Of a stretch of 64,000 nt of DNA, positions 12,301 to 27,300 are shown piece by piece; position 1 is the stretch's first letter; each line of letters begins with the position of its first letter. Below the pieces are notes generated by a model. The model ran no database searches and was not told where the DNA came from. It worked only from the letters and a program-made list of their open reading frames with translations. The position numbers were made by a program, and so were the translations under genes. Origin of the DNA: Siphonodentalium dalli (lineage: Eukaryota > Mollusca > Scaphopoda > Gadilida > Siphonodentaliidae). The stretch lies in contig CP136067.1 in assembly GCA_032622095.1 (NCBI GenBank), positions 93,548,707 through 93,612,706 on the forward strand. Reading direction: 5' to 3'.

Positions 12301-15300
12301 TTCATCTTAATTTAGTCAAACAGATATTAATATTAACCCTTTCTATACTGAATGTATTCTCCCCATTCAGTTATAAAAGTATACATTGGAACAGTCTATT
12401 ATTTATTTTGAGGTATGTTCAGTTAATAAAAGTACACAACAGACATACGAAAATATAGTACAAGAGCAGAATGATTCATATTCATTGGTGGGAAATGTAC
12501 AGATAATAAGTTAACCCTTTCAGTGCCAAGTCAGATTTTTACCCAACAGAGCTCTTAGAGCTCTTTCCATCAATGTATCACATTATTATAATCAATAAAT
12601 TTGAAAAATATTAACCCTTTAAGCTCTAAGAGCTCTTTCCATCAATGTATCACATTATTATAATCAATAAATTTGAAAAATGATCAAGGAAATATGGGTT
12701 GATACAAAAATCGGACTTGGCACTGAAAGGGTTAAATAAACGACTGTTGTGTTCATGGCAATATGATACCACTGCAGATGTTTAAAAAACATACACATCA
12801 GCAACATTTCATGTTTTGAAATATGCTAGTTTGATACCCCTTTGGGATACTTTGCATATTAACCATTTCGTGATGGGAGCTGCGCTGGTGCAGCATTAAA
12901 GATCCTGTGTCAGTGCATTCTCTTATATATGCAAGTCTCCCACAGGGAGCCTCGCATATATAAGAGAATGCACTGGCTTACAAGGTCAATGTAAATATTG
13001 TTAGGCAAATGTATGGCTTATAAGAGAATGCATTGGCACAGGGTGTTCACAAAATTTCAGGAAGCTCCCATCATGGAAGGGTTAATGGTGATCAGTAATT
13101 ATTTTTGGGTCATAATTTATCTTAATATACTTGCAGAACAACCACATTATGCTGGCGGCTCAACTTTACCACCAGTGTCTACCACTGTGGCCACAACTCA
13201 AACAACAAGTAAGTACCTTTATAGTGGGTTTCACAATTCGACCTTACGCATGCAACATCAATGTCCCATTTTTTCAGGCCAAAAAATCTTGAAAAGCGTG
13301 CGAGCATGCGGTTTTTAATTTAATTTTTAATTTCTTGGGCACACGCCAATGAAGCATTTCACCCCTGGATCAGCTAGCTCTGGGTTAAAATCAGCTTCCC
13401 TCAGTCATTTTCACCCAAATAAATGTCCACAAAAGTTAGTTGATAGACTCACTTATGATTTATTTACCAAATAAAGTATCATTGACACATTTTTAAATGA
13501 GTTTGCAGAAGTAATTGTGTATTGTCTCAGTTCAGAGCAAGTATTATAAATGTACCGCAATGCTCTAAGTAATCGACTTCTTAACCACAGCAGAATTATG
13601 GGTAACTTTTCAGGATTTAGTCGGAAATATGGCTTGTTGCCATTCATCGGTAAGCTCTCGGGGAGAGCTTTCCGATGAATGGCAACAAGCCATATTTCTG
13701 ACTAAATCCTGAAAAGTTACCCATAATTCTGATGTGGTTGAGAAGTCGATTACTTAGAGCATTTCATACTGATTATAGTTATCTCTGACATATAAAACGC
13801 AAATAAAAAAGTTGCATGTGCAGGGTTTCAGAACCATGGCCGCGGGGTTTCCGGATCAGTTGATAAAGTGCATGGCGCATTAGGCTGACATAAGCTGTTC
13901 AGAGAAGACATGTTTAGTTCTATTCCCGATACATCAGCGGGGGATACTCTGGGCGGTGCACTTATTTATTTGATTCTCATTATTTATTACAGCTCATTCT
14001 CAGTGGGATTGTAACTTTGAGAAGAATTTATGCAGTTGGACGCAGATGAAGAATGATCAGTTTGATTGGACGAGGAAATCTGGAAGAACGGGATCGGCAG
14101 GGACAGGCCCATCGAGTGATCACACAAGTGGCCATGGTGAGTCTCATTTATAGCTCAGATTTGATAAATTCAAGTATTTTGGATGCATTATTTGACTCAA
14201 AATGATAATATCAAACAGAATTTTTTTTTTTTCCATATTATTCTCCGTAAAGCCTAGTCGGTGCATAGTTGTGTATATTATGAGTATAAGAGATACTGTC
14301 ATATATTAAAGGGACCTAAGGCCTTCTGCCCTTTTATTATCTGCCATCTGCTTATTTTACCTGAACATCCCTCCAAATGAATAATAGACCACTCCAATGT
14401 ACATTTTTATAACTGAATGGGATAATCCATTTAGTGTATAGAGGGTTAACATGATGAGCAAATTGTTGTGGTTGATATGGACCGGCTTGAAATTGAAAAA
14501 TAAAGTTTTCAGTTGTCGACTTGACTTGATCTTGTAAGCCAGTGCATTGTCTCATATATGCGAGGCTCCCTATGGGAGACTCGCATATACAAGAGAATAC
14601 ACTGGCACAGGATCTTTTATGCTGCACCAGCGCAGCTCCCATCATTAAAGGGTTAATAAGAGATATTCAACTTGAATTACAATTATTTATATTCAACGAG
14701 TTTAAAAAATAAATATTAAGGCCAAATAAAAATATTAAATATTTTAGTCTTAGACACCACTGCATTGAAATACAATGCCAGCATTTGACGTTTTATTTTG
14801 ATTTTTTATATTATGACAAAAAAAGTTAATAAAAATAAGTTTTTCTTTTTAAAATTATTTTGGTATGTTTTTACCAACATGTATGCTGAATTGAGCATTA
14901 ATTGCATAATACATGAACTCTTAACATATCTCTGTGTAGTGTGTGAAGATTGACTATAATGTATACATATAGTGACATAGACCATTAAGTAGTTGACTTC
15001 ATTTAAGAAAATGATTTGCTTGATCATCATAGTCTGGTGTACTAATTGTAACGTAAGCCAGTGGAGGAAATTTAGGATCACATGCTATATTGGAGAGGTG
15101 TCAATTTATAGACAACAATAACAATTGTGAATAGTTTGCGGCATTAGAACATTATTGGTAATCCCAATGTCATAAAGGTATACTAGTAGCAGAATGTAAT
15201 TTTTATATCAGATTAAATGAGTGTATAATAAAAAGAAAGTTCCTTTTACATTTTCTGACTATTACTAGACAAGGGAAGCTTTCATAATCCATGCTTACAA

Positions 15301-18300
15301 TGGGCAAAAATAAAAAAAATAAAATGAAGTCCACTCTTCCTCATTGATTCAGAACAAAAATAATAATATTTTTTGGCCTAACCTCATTAGTGGTCTTTTA
15401 AGGCCCCTGAACACTTGAGCAATCAAGCTATGCAATCAGACTCGTGAGCCCGATTGCTCGCGATTCGTGTTCCTTGCAGACTTGAGCAATTCTGCTCAGC
15501 ACTCTTTGGTTCCAGACCGCTATCGCGTGATTTTCTATCCCAGAAACATAGAAAGTGATACCTGCCTCTCCCCGTACCCACCCACCGTGCCAAATTTATT
15601 TTCAATAATGGGAGGATCCCTTTTGTATATGCCTTCATTAACTCAGTAAAATCACCCTGCTTGAGCAATCGGCCTCATGAATCCGATTTCTTAGCTCGAT
15701 TGCTTTAGAGTGCGGGGGCCTTTACGTTGTCAACGTCTGTCAACTAACTTAAAACTAACTTTTTTTCTTTTTCAAGGCTATTATATCTACATAGAATCCT
15801 CGTCACCGAGGGTTGTTAACGATTCAGCTCGATTGGCCAGTGCGTCAGTAACCACGACTACGCCTAAATGTCTGAGCTTTTGGTACCATATGTATGGAAC
15901 TCACATCCGGACCCTCAATGTTTACCTTATGGCGGGTGGACAACTCAGGACCCCCATCTGGAGTCATACTGGAACACTAAGTAACAAATGGTACAGCGCC
16001 AAGGTCAACATACAGAAAAGTGTGGCATATAATATTGTGTTTGAAGGAGTCAGGGGAGTCAGTTACCGTGGCGATATTGCTCTCGATGACCTTGCCGTAT
16101 CAGAAGGACAGTGTAGCGGTGAGTGTTGTTTTTTATGATATAACAATTAGTTTTTTTCTTTACTTATGATTATAACTTTCTAACCTTTCCATTAATGTAT
16201 CACATTATTATAATCAATAAATTTGAAAAATGATCAAGGAAATATGGGTTGATACAAAAATCGGACTTGGCACTGAAAGGGTTAAAGGGGTTCTGTACTC
16301 TAAATCTGGTCATTTATGGGACCATCTCCTTTTATGCTCAACAGAATATATGCAACAAATGAATGAATTTGAGCCATGGATGAGTGCAAAATACACTCAT
16401 GTGCGCTATGAATGATGCACACAACATGGTAATTATAATGAGAATGAGTTAATGACTCAAGTCATAAACTCATTTTCCTTATAATACCATGTTGTACACA
16501 TTTGTAAGTGGTGGGGGAATCAATTATGTACCGGTATAGTAAATGATTTGACTGTGTTTTGTTTTCAGGGGTAAGCAATGTATGTACATTTGAAGACCAA
16601 AGGATTTGTGGATACAAACAGGACCCAACAGATCAGTTTGACTGGATCTGGCAGCACGGAAGTACAAAGTCACTCAACACCGGACCCGCAAATGATCACA
16701 CCTATGGAACTACTGCTGGTAAGCTTAAAGGCCGATTATTATTTTTCATGGATTTGTTCAGGTGCGTGAAACTGATAATTTAGTATTCAGGTGCTATGTC
16801 AACTGGATGAATGTAGCATTCTACTAACTAACATCGCCGAAAATATCTAGCAAATCGACCGTGCTACTCTATAGGAAACATAGTCTGAACTACGCTCAAT
16901 TGTAAATATTTACTTCTCAATTCGTGATGCAACTATCAGCGATAAACTAACAAAAATGATTTCGCCATTGAGAGTCACTGCATATAATGAATATATAAAA
17001 TGATGGTGTGTGTTGTCAATTTAGATATAATATATTAAAAATAACTACTTTTAGCAAGATTATTCTCCATTTATATTTGATCACCCTTCCATAGTGTTTA
17101 ACATCACTTTAAAGGGCCCAAGGCACTCGTAATGGGTTAACGTGAAAAAACTATATAGTCAGTAAAAACATCATCACAAAGAAAAACATGAACCTTTTTA
17201 ACCTATCTCCTATTTCCTAGAAGATATTTGCTTTTATATTAGGTCACTATATGTATGTGGAGTCACCATCACCACAGCACATGAGAGATGAAGCTACTTC
17301 GATAATTCCCTCACATGCTGCCATGACTGCATGCTCCTTCTAGTGTGATGATTTCTGATTTTATACCCCCTGCAATGAGTTGTGGGGCGGGGTATACTGG
17401 AATCCAGCTTGTCCGTCCATCTTGTTGTCCATATTGTTGTCCATCCGTGGACACAATTTTCCGAGCTTTTATTCCTACATTACTGTTATTTTTCAACATT
17501 ATACGGTTCCCTGTCAAAACAAAAAGTTTCCAGGTTTTGTACTGATGGAATGTGATTCTATGGGCGTTAGCCAGAGTCGAGATTCATGGCGTGATCTAAT
17601 TTCTTATCATCTCTTTGGTATTATTATAGGTCACTATATGTATGTGGAGTCATCATCGCCCCAACACGCAGGAGACCGCGCTCGATTGATCAGCCCCTCA
17701 TATGCCGCCACGACTGGCTCCTGTCTCACATTCTGGGCTCATATGTATGGCAGAACGATTGGCTCACTGAAGGTTTATAAACGATCAGGAAATCAGCTCG
17801 GCAATTCTATATGGATTCGGTCAGGACCGCAAGGAAACAAGTGGTTTGTTAATCAAATCACCATCAAATCTGGAGCTTCATGGGAGGTAGGTACAGTAAT
17901 GCCCTAAATAATCGACTCCTTAACCACAGCAGAATTATGGGTAACTTTTCAGGATATAGTTGGAAATATGGCTTGTTACCATTTATCGGAAAGCTCTCAC
18001 AAACCATATTTCCGACTAAATCCTGAAAAGTTACCCATAATTATGCTGTGATAAAGGAGTCGATTATTTAGGGCATTACTGTATTAGGCGCCAAATTGTC
18101 CAATCACCAGATCTCATTAAATCCCTTCCACTCCTTATAGTTAATCAGTACATGTTCACCCATGTATCAATCCTGTAATAGTGTGTCTGTCATTTGCAGA
18201 ATGAGGTCCCCAGAGGGTGAATTTAGTGATGCTATCCTGCACAGTGGGCTAGCATCAACGCATTCACCCTCTTGGGATCTCATTCTTCTTAGGCCTCATC

Positions 18301-21300
18301 TTCTGTGAAGTATCTATAGTCTCAAATTAACATTGTTTTTAATTACTTTTTCCCTTTTTTGATTTATGGCAGGTCATAAATATGGTTGAGGAATGAGGCT
18401 TTCCGTGAGAAACAAACTATTTTATTTATTTGGCCTTGTATAATCAGACTTGGTTGTGTCTATGCAGGTTGTTTTCGAGGGTGTGGTAGGAAGTAGCTTC
18501 CAAAGTGACATCGCCATTGACGACGTGAAAGTGACACCTGGAGCGTGCAGTGGAGCCGGAAACTGTGACTTTGAGAAAGGCACATGCACCTGGATGAACA
18601 CCCCAAGTGGAGATAATTTTGATTGGTTGAGAGGCTCGGGTAGTACCGGATCTGCGTTCACTGGTCCGGGAAATGACCATACGATCGGAAACACTAAAGG
18701 TGAATTTAATTTGCTTCTATTTAGATTAGTATCAAGCCTGAGTTTAGTGTGCCTGTCAGTTGCAGAATGAAGTCCCCAGAGGGTGAATTTAGTGACGCTA
18801 TCCCGCATAGCATGCTAGCATCACCAAGTTCACCCTCATGGGACCTCATTCTGCATGGTCTCATATGCTATGGGAGACATACTCAGATTGAAGTTCCCAA
18901 ATGGTTAATATTGTGATGTCACCCACTGGGAACCTTGATTATGCAATATGTCATCTGCCAATTTGGGGATATAGAGAAACTAAACTAAAAAAGAAATAGA
19001 ATTTATGTGAAGAAATTTCTATAGAATGAGCAGAATGAGGACACCAGAGAGTGAATTTAGTGATGCTAGCCTACTATGGGTGATAGCGTCACTAAATTCA
19101 CCCTCTGGGGACCTCATTCTGCAAATGACAGGATCTTCAGGGTAACCTCTAGATGGAGTCGTCAAATATTTCCGAATTTAAAAAAAATACTTGGCTGCCA
19201 GTGGCCATATTTTAATTGATTGACACACCTTGTTAATATGGCTCTCCAGTTGACCTTTAGTATTACTTATTTAAACTTTCTGCATTCCTTTTTCGTATTG
19301 ATTGTTAATCTGCAGCAATGTTGTTTCCTTTGATTCCTTAACCACAGCAGAATTATGGGTAATTTTTCAGGATTTAGTCGGAAATATGGCTTGTTTCCTT
19401 CCATTCATCGAAAAGCTCGCAGTGAGAGCTTTCCGATGAATGGTAACAAGCCATATTTCCGACTAAATCCTGAAAAGTTACCCATAATTCTGCTGTGGTT
19501 AAGGAGTCGATTATTTAGGGCACTACCGTATTTGATTGGAACCAATGTTGGCTTGTGTATTTTGTGGAAGCTTTTGGTGCCTGACCAGTAACTGAAGTTT
19601 GGGTTATTTGATCATAATCAAAGTCGTCATATGCGTTTCTCTGCCAAAAATACAGCTAAAGTATGAATTTGGGTTTGGTGCAATGATTTTTGTTATAGCC
19701 AGCATTATCCATCTTCATCCACAATTTTGGTCCGAGACCGTCGAATTATTGCCAGGCCACCAAAAATTACATATCTCGCGAAATAAAAAATTTCAAAAAT
19801 AGATATATCTGATTATTCTGAGCTTTGAAGAGTGGGTTCCTCAACTCGAATCAAATATCTTTTTACTCCCGATGCCAAGAAATAGTAATTTGGGAGCGAT
19901 AATTCCGATTATGCATCTTTAACTGACAAGCCTTGAAATAGGGTGTCTGTCATTTGCAGAATGAGGTCCCCAGAGGGTGAATTTAGTGATGCTACCCCGC
20001 ATAGCGGGCTAGCATCACCAAATTCACCCTCTGGGGACCTCATTCTGCTTACACCTCAGCAGAATGAGGTTCCCAGATGATTAATTTGGTGATGCTAGCC
20101 CGCTATGTGGGGTAGCATCACTAAATTCACCCTCTGGGGACCTCATTCTGCAAATGACAGACACCCTATTTCAAGGCTTGTTAACTGATTTGATAAAAAA
20201 TATTTATGGAGAAATGCCTCTGTGAATGTCTTGTTTACTCATTCTCTTATTCTATTGCAGGACACTATATGTTCATTGAGACATCTGCACCTCGGGTGAA
20301 GGGAGATAAGGCATGGCTTATGAGTCAGACATTCCTGCCAACGTCATCTGGCTCATGTATGACATTCTGGTATAACATGAAAGGCCGCAGTATTGGTAAG
20401 AAATATATCATCCATGGTACTCATTTTAAGATTCACTGCAATATCTTACTGGTATAGCATGGATGGTACCAATTTTATTTTTATTGTTTTCCTCCCACCT
20501 CCCCTACCTTTGAGTAAAAAAAAATTGGTAAATCAAGTAATAAAAAATAAAATAACCCATGAAACATAACAAAAATCAATCATTTGTCACCCACAGCTCT
20601 GAATTAAGAAACTAGAATAATTTTCCCATAAGAAAACGATGGTTGCTCAAATGAACTCTCTCTCTATGGTGGGCACATTGATCCATGCTCTGTTAATTTT
20701 CAGGCACCCTGAATGTTTACATGTCAGGAGTTACTTCCGGTTCACAGCCGAAGATGATATGGACACTCTCAGGTCAACATGGTTCAGCATGGCTTCAGGG
20801 ACAAGCTCCAATCCCGCATGTTACATATGCCTATACAGTAAGTAGAAATGATTCGATCCCGCATGCACATTAGGATCCTCTTTTAAGCCTATGATCTAAG
20901 GTCCACTTTTAAGCCTGTGATCTAGGGTCCTCTTTTAAGTCTGTAATCTAGGGTCCTCTTTAAGCATCATATAATGATATAATGGCCTGTGGTCTAATGT
21001 CCTCTTTTATTCCTGTGATATAAGGTCCTCATTTATGCATATGATATGTAAGGTCCTCTTTTAAGCCTATGGTCTAAGGTCCTCTTTTAAGCCTGTGTCA
21101 TTAAAGTCCCCGTTTAAGCCAGTGATTAAATGCCCCCCTTAAGCCTGTAATCTAGGGTCATCGTTTAAGCCTGTGCCCATAAAGTCCTTTTTTAAGCCTG
21201 TGATCTAAACTCCTTTTTTAAGCCTATGGTCTAAAGTCCTCTTTTAAATGGGTTATCTCTTTTAAGCCCGTGTCCTCACGTCCTCCCTTAAACCTGTGAT

Positions 21301-24300
21301 CTAAGGTCCCCTTTTAAGCATGTGATCTAAGGTCCTCTTTTAATCATGTGATCTAAGGTCTTCTTTTAAGCCTGTAATCTAAAGTAATCTTTTAAGCCTG
21401 TGATATAAGGTCCTATTTTAAACCTGTGATCTAAGGTCCTCTTTTAAGCCGATGATATAAGGTCCACTTTTAAGCCTGATCTAAAGTCCTCGTTTAAGCC
21501 TGTGATCTAAGGTCATCTTTTAAGCCAGTGATCTAAAGTAATCTTTTAAGCCTGTGATCTAAGGTCATCTTTTAAGCCGACTATCTAAGGTCCTCTTTTA
21601 AGCCGACAGTCTAAAGTAATCCTTTAAGCCTGTGATTTAAGATCCTCTTTTAAGCCTTATCTAAGGTCCTCTTTTAAACCTGTGATCTAAGCCGATGATC
21701 TAAGGTCGACTTTTAAGCCTGATCTAAATTCCTATTTTAAGCCGATGATTTAAGGTCCACTTTTAAGTCTGATATAAAGTCCTCTTTCAAGTCAATGATC
21801 CAAGGTCCTCTTTTAAGCTTATGGCATAAAGTCCTCTTTTAAGCCTGAGATATACGGTCCTCTTTTAAGCATGGGATATAAGGTCCTCTTTAAGCCTGTG
21901 ATCTAAGGTCCTCTTTTAAGCCAGTAATCTAAGGTCCTCGTTTAAGCATGTGATCTAAGGTCTTTTAAGCCTGTGATCTAAGGTCCTCTTTTAAGCCTAT
22001 GATCTAGAGTCCTCTTTTAAGTCTGATCTATTGTCCGTGTTTAAGCCTGTGCTCTAGGTCCTCTTTTAAGCCTGTGATCTAGAGTCCTCTTCTAAATCTA
22101 ATCTAGCATCCTCTTTTAAAGGTACGGTTGGCCTTGGCGGTGGGTATCCTGTGAAAATATTTCCACCCGTCAAAAACCGCAACAAACAGAAAGAACATCA
22201 AAATATAGACAGACTTTGTCCGTATATAAATAAGAAATATCGCATAAACAGTATGTTATTCTCACATGTTTAACCATTGTTATGTAAACAAAAGCATAAA
22301 AAGTTACTTTTCTGGCGTTTGTTTATATTATGATGGTAAACATAAAGAGCGTTCTTTGTTGGTGTATTCCTGATATGGAACTAATAAAGAGCGTTTATGC
22401 CATTTGTGTGTGATTAGCCAGTAGTATTGTGCTGTCCTCTGTAAACCAATCAGGCTATTGCTTAGGTAAAATATAGTAGGTATTTATGATAACATGCTGT
22501 TTCCGTGATGGTCATGGTATATATGAACGAAACTGTATGCGTTTTAATGTTTTCCTGTTTACGGTGTTTGGAACAAATATGAATATTTTCGACAATTAAG
22601 GCCGCACGTGCCTTTAAGCCTGTGATCTTTGGTTCTCTTTTAAACCTGTGATCAAAACTCCTCTTTTGAGCCTATGGTCTAAGTTCCTCTTTTAAGCCTG
22701 TGATCTATGGTCCCCTTTTAAGCATGTGATCTAATGTCCTCTTTTAAGCCTGTGATCTAAAGTAATATTTTAAGCCTGTTATCTAAGGTCCTCTTTTAAG
22801 CCTGTGATATAAGGTCCTCTTTTTAGCCAGTGATCTAAGGTCCCCTTTTAAGCTGTGGTCTAAGGTACTCTTTTAAGCCTGTGATCTAAGGTCCTCTTTT
22901 AAGCCGATGATCTAAGGTCCACTGCTAAGCCTGATCTAAAGTCCTCTTTTAAGCCTGTGATCTAAGGTCCTCTTTTAAACCTGTGATCGAATGTCCTCTT
23001 ATAAGACTGTGATCTAATGTTCTTCTTTAAGCCTGTGATCTAAGGTCCTCTTTTATGACTGTGATCTAAGGTCCTCTTTTAACCTGTGATCTAATGTCCT
23101 CTTTTAAGCTTGTGATCTAACGTAATCGTTTAAGCCTGTGATCTAAGGTCCTCTTTTAAGCCTGTGATATAATGTCCTCTTTTAAGCCGATGATCTAAGG
23201 TCACTGTTAAGCCTGATCTAAAGTCCTCTTTTAAGCCTGTGGTCTAAGGTCCTCTTTTAAGCTGATGATCTAAGGTCCACTGTTAAGCCTGATCTAAAGT
23301 CCTCTTTTAAGCCTGTGAGCTAAGGTCCTCTTTTAAGCCTGTGGCCGATTGTCCTCTTTTAAGCTTGTGAGCTAAGGTCCTCTTAAGCCTGTGATCGAAT
23401 GTCCTCTTTTAAGCCTGTGATCTAAGGTCCTCTTTTAAGCTTGTGATTTAATAATGTCCTCTTTTAAGCCTGTGATCGAACATCATCCTCTTTTAAGCTT
23501 TTAAGTTCTCTTTTGAGCCTGAGATCTAAAGTTCTCTTTTAAGCCTGTGATATAAAGTCCTCTTTTATGATGTAATAATCGCACAGTAATAAATGTAAAA
23601 TCATAAGATACATATATTTTTATAATTATATAAAAGAAGGATTTGCTATGATTTTCTTACCTTTCATGATTTTTTCAGATCCGCATTGAGGGAGTTCGTG
23701 GCGTGAGTTACCAAGGCGACATCGCGATTGATGACATTCTGTTTAACCCACAGTCCTGTGGATGTAAGTTGTCTTCCATCATTATACCCCTATGACTGAA
23801 GGAAATGGTGGGTATACTGGATTACATGTGTCCGATCTGATCGTCGTCCATCCATCCGGGCAGATATCTCAACCACCGGTAGTCAATTCTCAATCAAATT
23901 TGGTATGGATGTTTACCACTATGCAGACACTTAATGGAGTGTTCAATCGTTTTGTTCATATTTTTCGTTTTAGAGTTATTCATCTTTGTTTATCTGGAAA
24001 TGTTTGTTTTCGGTCTGTCTGAGCAGATATCTCAGCCGCAGGTTGTCAGATCTCCAAGAAATTTGGTGTGGATGTTCACCACTATTCATCTTTGTATGCC
24101 ACATCGGGGTATGCACCAGGCTACAGCCCAGCTTTTGTTCGAAATAATTGCTGCTACCTATGAGATTTTATTTCCATATTTACAATATAGATATTGAAAT
24201 GACGTCACCTTATCAGAATATTTGGCAAAATTTCTTGAGAATGCCCCAAACCTGTACTAAAAAGGGAAAATATCTTGAGATTGCTCATTTTAGCATTGGT

Positions 24301-27300
24301 CAAATTAGGATGGAAATTTGTTGAATCACTATCGGTCTTCTGATTTCCGCTTAACTTCTAATGATTTTCAGCATCCATGTAATCAACTCAGTCTTTACTG
24401 TGAATCAAGGTTAATGCTAAGAGATTATGTTTTGTTTACAGACCAGCCATCCCAAGCTAATCCAGCCAATGCTTCAACAACACTGGCACCTATCACCACG
24501 CCAACACCCAAACCATTCCGTAAGTATATTACCACACCAACACCCAAAACACTCCGTAAGTATATTACCATGACAACACCCCAACCATTCCATAAGTATA
24601 TTACTGACAACAATGACACCATTTCGTAAGTATATTACTCATAACACCCAAACCATTCTGTAAGTATATTACTGACAACAATTCATATGTATATCCTTTT
24701 GTGGCTGGAATTCTTGCAAAAACAATGTGCCAATGTATTCTCTTATATATGAGTCTCTCGTATGGAGCCTTTGCATATATAAGAGAATGCGTTGGCCTAA
24801 CAAAATTTGCCTTGATCTTGTAAGCCAGTGTATACTCTTCTAAATTTGAGGCTCCCTATGGGAGACTCGCAGAAATGAGAGAATGTGCCGGCACAGGATC
24901 TTTAATGCTGCACCAGCATCGCTCCCATCTTAAAAGGGATATTACAGACAACAACACCAGTTCAAAAGTATGTCACTGATCACAGCAACTCCATTTCATG
25001 AGCATACTTCTGTCAGTTATCAAAGAACTTGTGAGCCTGACATTTCACATTTTAAAAGTTATTCTTATCTGTCATAATAGCATGAAAATTCCGGCCAGAA
25101 TACTAACGTCAGCAAAAACAAGGAAGCAGTAGAAGTTTTCTGCATCAACATAATGTGCCCTACTACAGCTGAAAGGGTCATTGGTGCCGCTTTTTTGTGT
25201 GTTGAGTATCCAGCTTAATGAAAAGGTGTTTTGGGTAACCAGCTTGACCTTTGCTGTTTCCAGCACACCTTTGATACCAAAATCTTGTATCCGATCACAT
25301 GGAGCATTGATAGTTATCATTAATATTGTTATTCCTGTCTCAGATTTTCTTTTTATCAGCAACATAATCCGAGAAAAGGTGATAATTTCTATAGCATAAA
25401 TCCACAAAGGTCAAACTGGGTACCCGAAATACTATTAGCCTCAATGACTCATTCAGCGTGACTGTGCCATAGCCAGAAGAAATTTTCGCCCCCCCTCAGC
25501 CACTCAAAATTATTGGTGGTGCTATTCAATGTGTTGTATACTAAAAATGTATTTATAAACAAAATTTGCAGATAATATGTTGAATTTACGTGTCATCTCA
25601 TTTAATTGATTGTGTTAACAATGTTTGATTTTCTTGTATATTAACCCTTCCATGATGGGAGCTTCCTGAAGTTTTTCGAAAACCCTGTTCCAATCCATTC
25701 TCTTATATATGCGAGTATCCGGTAGGGAATCTTGCATATATAAAATAATGCATTGTCCTAATAATATTTACCTTAACCTTATATGCCAGTGCATTCTCAT
25801 ATATATGCGAGGCTGCTTATGGGAGACTAGCATCTATAAGAGAATGTACTAGCACAGGATCTTTAATGCTGCACCAGCGCAGCTCCCATCATGAAAGGGA
25901 TAATAACTGAGGCCATATTTAAAGTTTAATATTTAACCCACAGGGAGCCTCACATAGATGGCAGCATGCACTACAGAGTATCGTCTGCTGCAGTCTATGT
26001 GGGGCTTTCTATGGGTCATGAAAGGGTTAAGTCTTATTTTTTTTTAGCCTTTATTTTAAATTTTCAGACTCTCAGTCCACTTATGACTGTGACTTCGAAA
26101 CTAACATCTGTACGTGGACACAGGCACATAATGACCAATTTGATTGGACGAGAGCCCAAGGTCCAACTGGCAGTAGGCAGACAGGTCCGACTACAGATCA
26201 CACCAAAGGAAACAGTCAGTATAAAGAGATTTAATTTAGTACATTATCATACAGTAATGCTCTAAGTAATCGACTTCTTAACCACAGCAGAATTATGGGT
26301 AACTTTTCAGGATTTAGTCGGAAATATGGCTTGTTGCCATTCATCGGAAAGCTCTCCCATAAATATAACACTTTTTTTCTTATAAATTACCTTGCAATCT
26401 TCATGCAAAAATAAAGTGTTCTGGTCCCTGAAGTAGTATTTCCATTGGTATCATACAGATAGAACTACACAAGTGTGTGAACTGGTTAGCAGTTATTGCA
26501 CGAGTTTCTTCTCACATGATGGGGAAATTGAGAATCATAGGTAAGAGTTTTACCTCGCAGCATGACAAACTGGTGCAATAACGTTAACATGTTCACACAA
26601 CTGTGTTGTTCTATGTTTATTGCACACTCTGAGGATCCTAGTTTGTAGTATACTGAAATTTAGATCCAAATTGCTTTTAATATAATTGAACAAACTTGTG
26701 ATTTATGTGTATTTGGACTGTACCTCATATGTGGACAATACCTTATAATTTAGTCCAACATTTGCTGTTACAGTTGACATCATCAATGACATCCTCAACA
26801 TAATCAGTTTAAGGATAAGACAAATATTTTATTGAATGTTTTGAAATCTGTATTTAACTGTAATTTGCCAAAATAAATAAATTGGTGTGCAATAAAAGTC
26901 TTCCGAGGCATTTGAAATCTGTATATCACACATCAATGGTACCTATTATGATCATACTGTAATATAAAACTGGGCTTTATCACACCAGAACCAGGCAAGG
27001 ATGTAACAAAAATAAGAAATATTAGGTATGATTGGATGATTCTAACTAATGGATCAGAAGTATATGGCTATTTTATCACCAACATGATATTGTTATTTGA
27101 CTATTGATTTTGATGACTTATACATCAATTGGACGCCTCATTATGTATAGGATATTCCCCGAGCTGTCGGGCATTCGGAGAAATAATTCACCGAGGCGAA
27201 GCCGAGGTGATTATTTGGACGAATGGCCGACAGCGAGGGGAATATCTGGCTTAATCCTCAGTATTTAAAGAATAACAAGACGAAATTTCATTTTACCTAT

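Noticed and set aside
25072-25407. 111-codon minus-strand frame in the MAM7 linker intron
   Set aside because: No recognisable motif, no splice-linked neighbours, and its composition follows the AT-rich intron.
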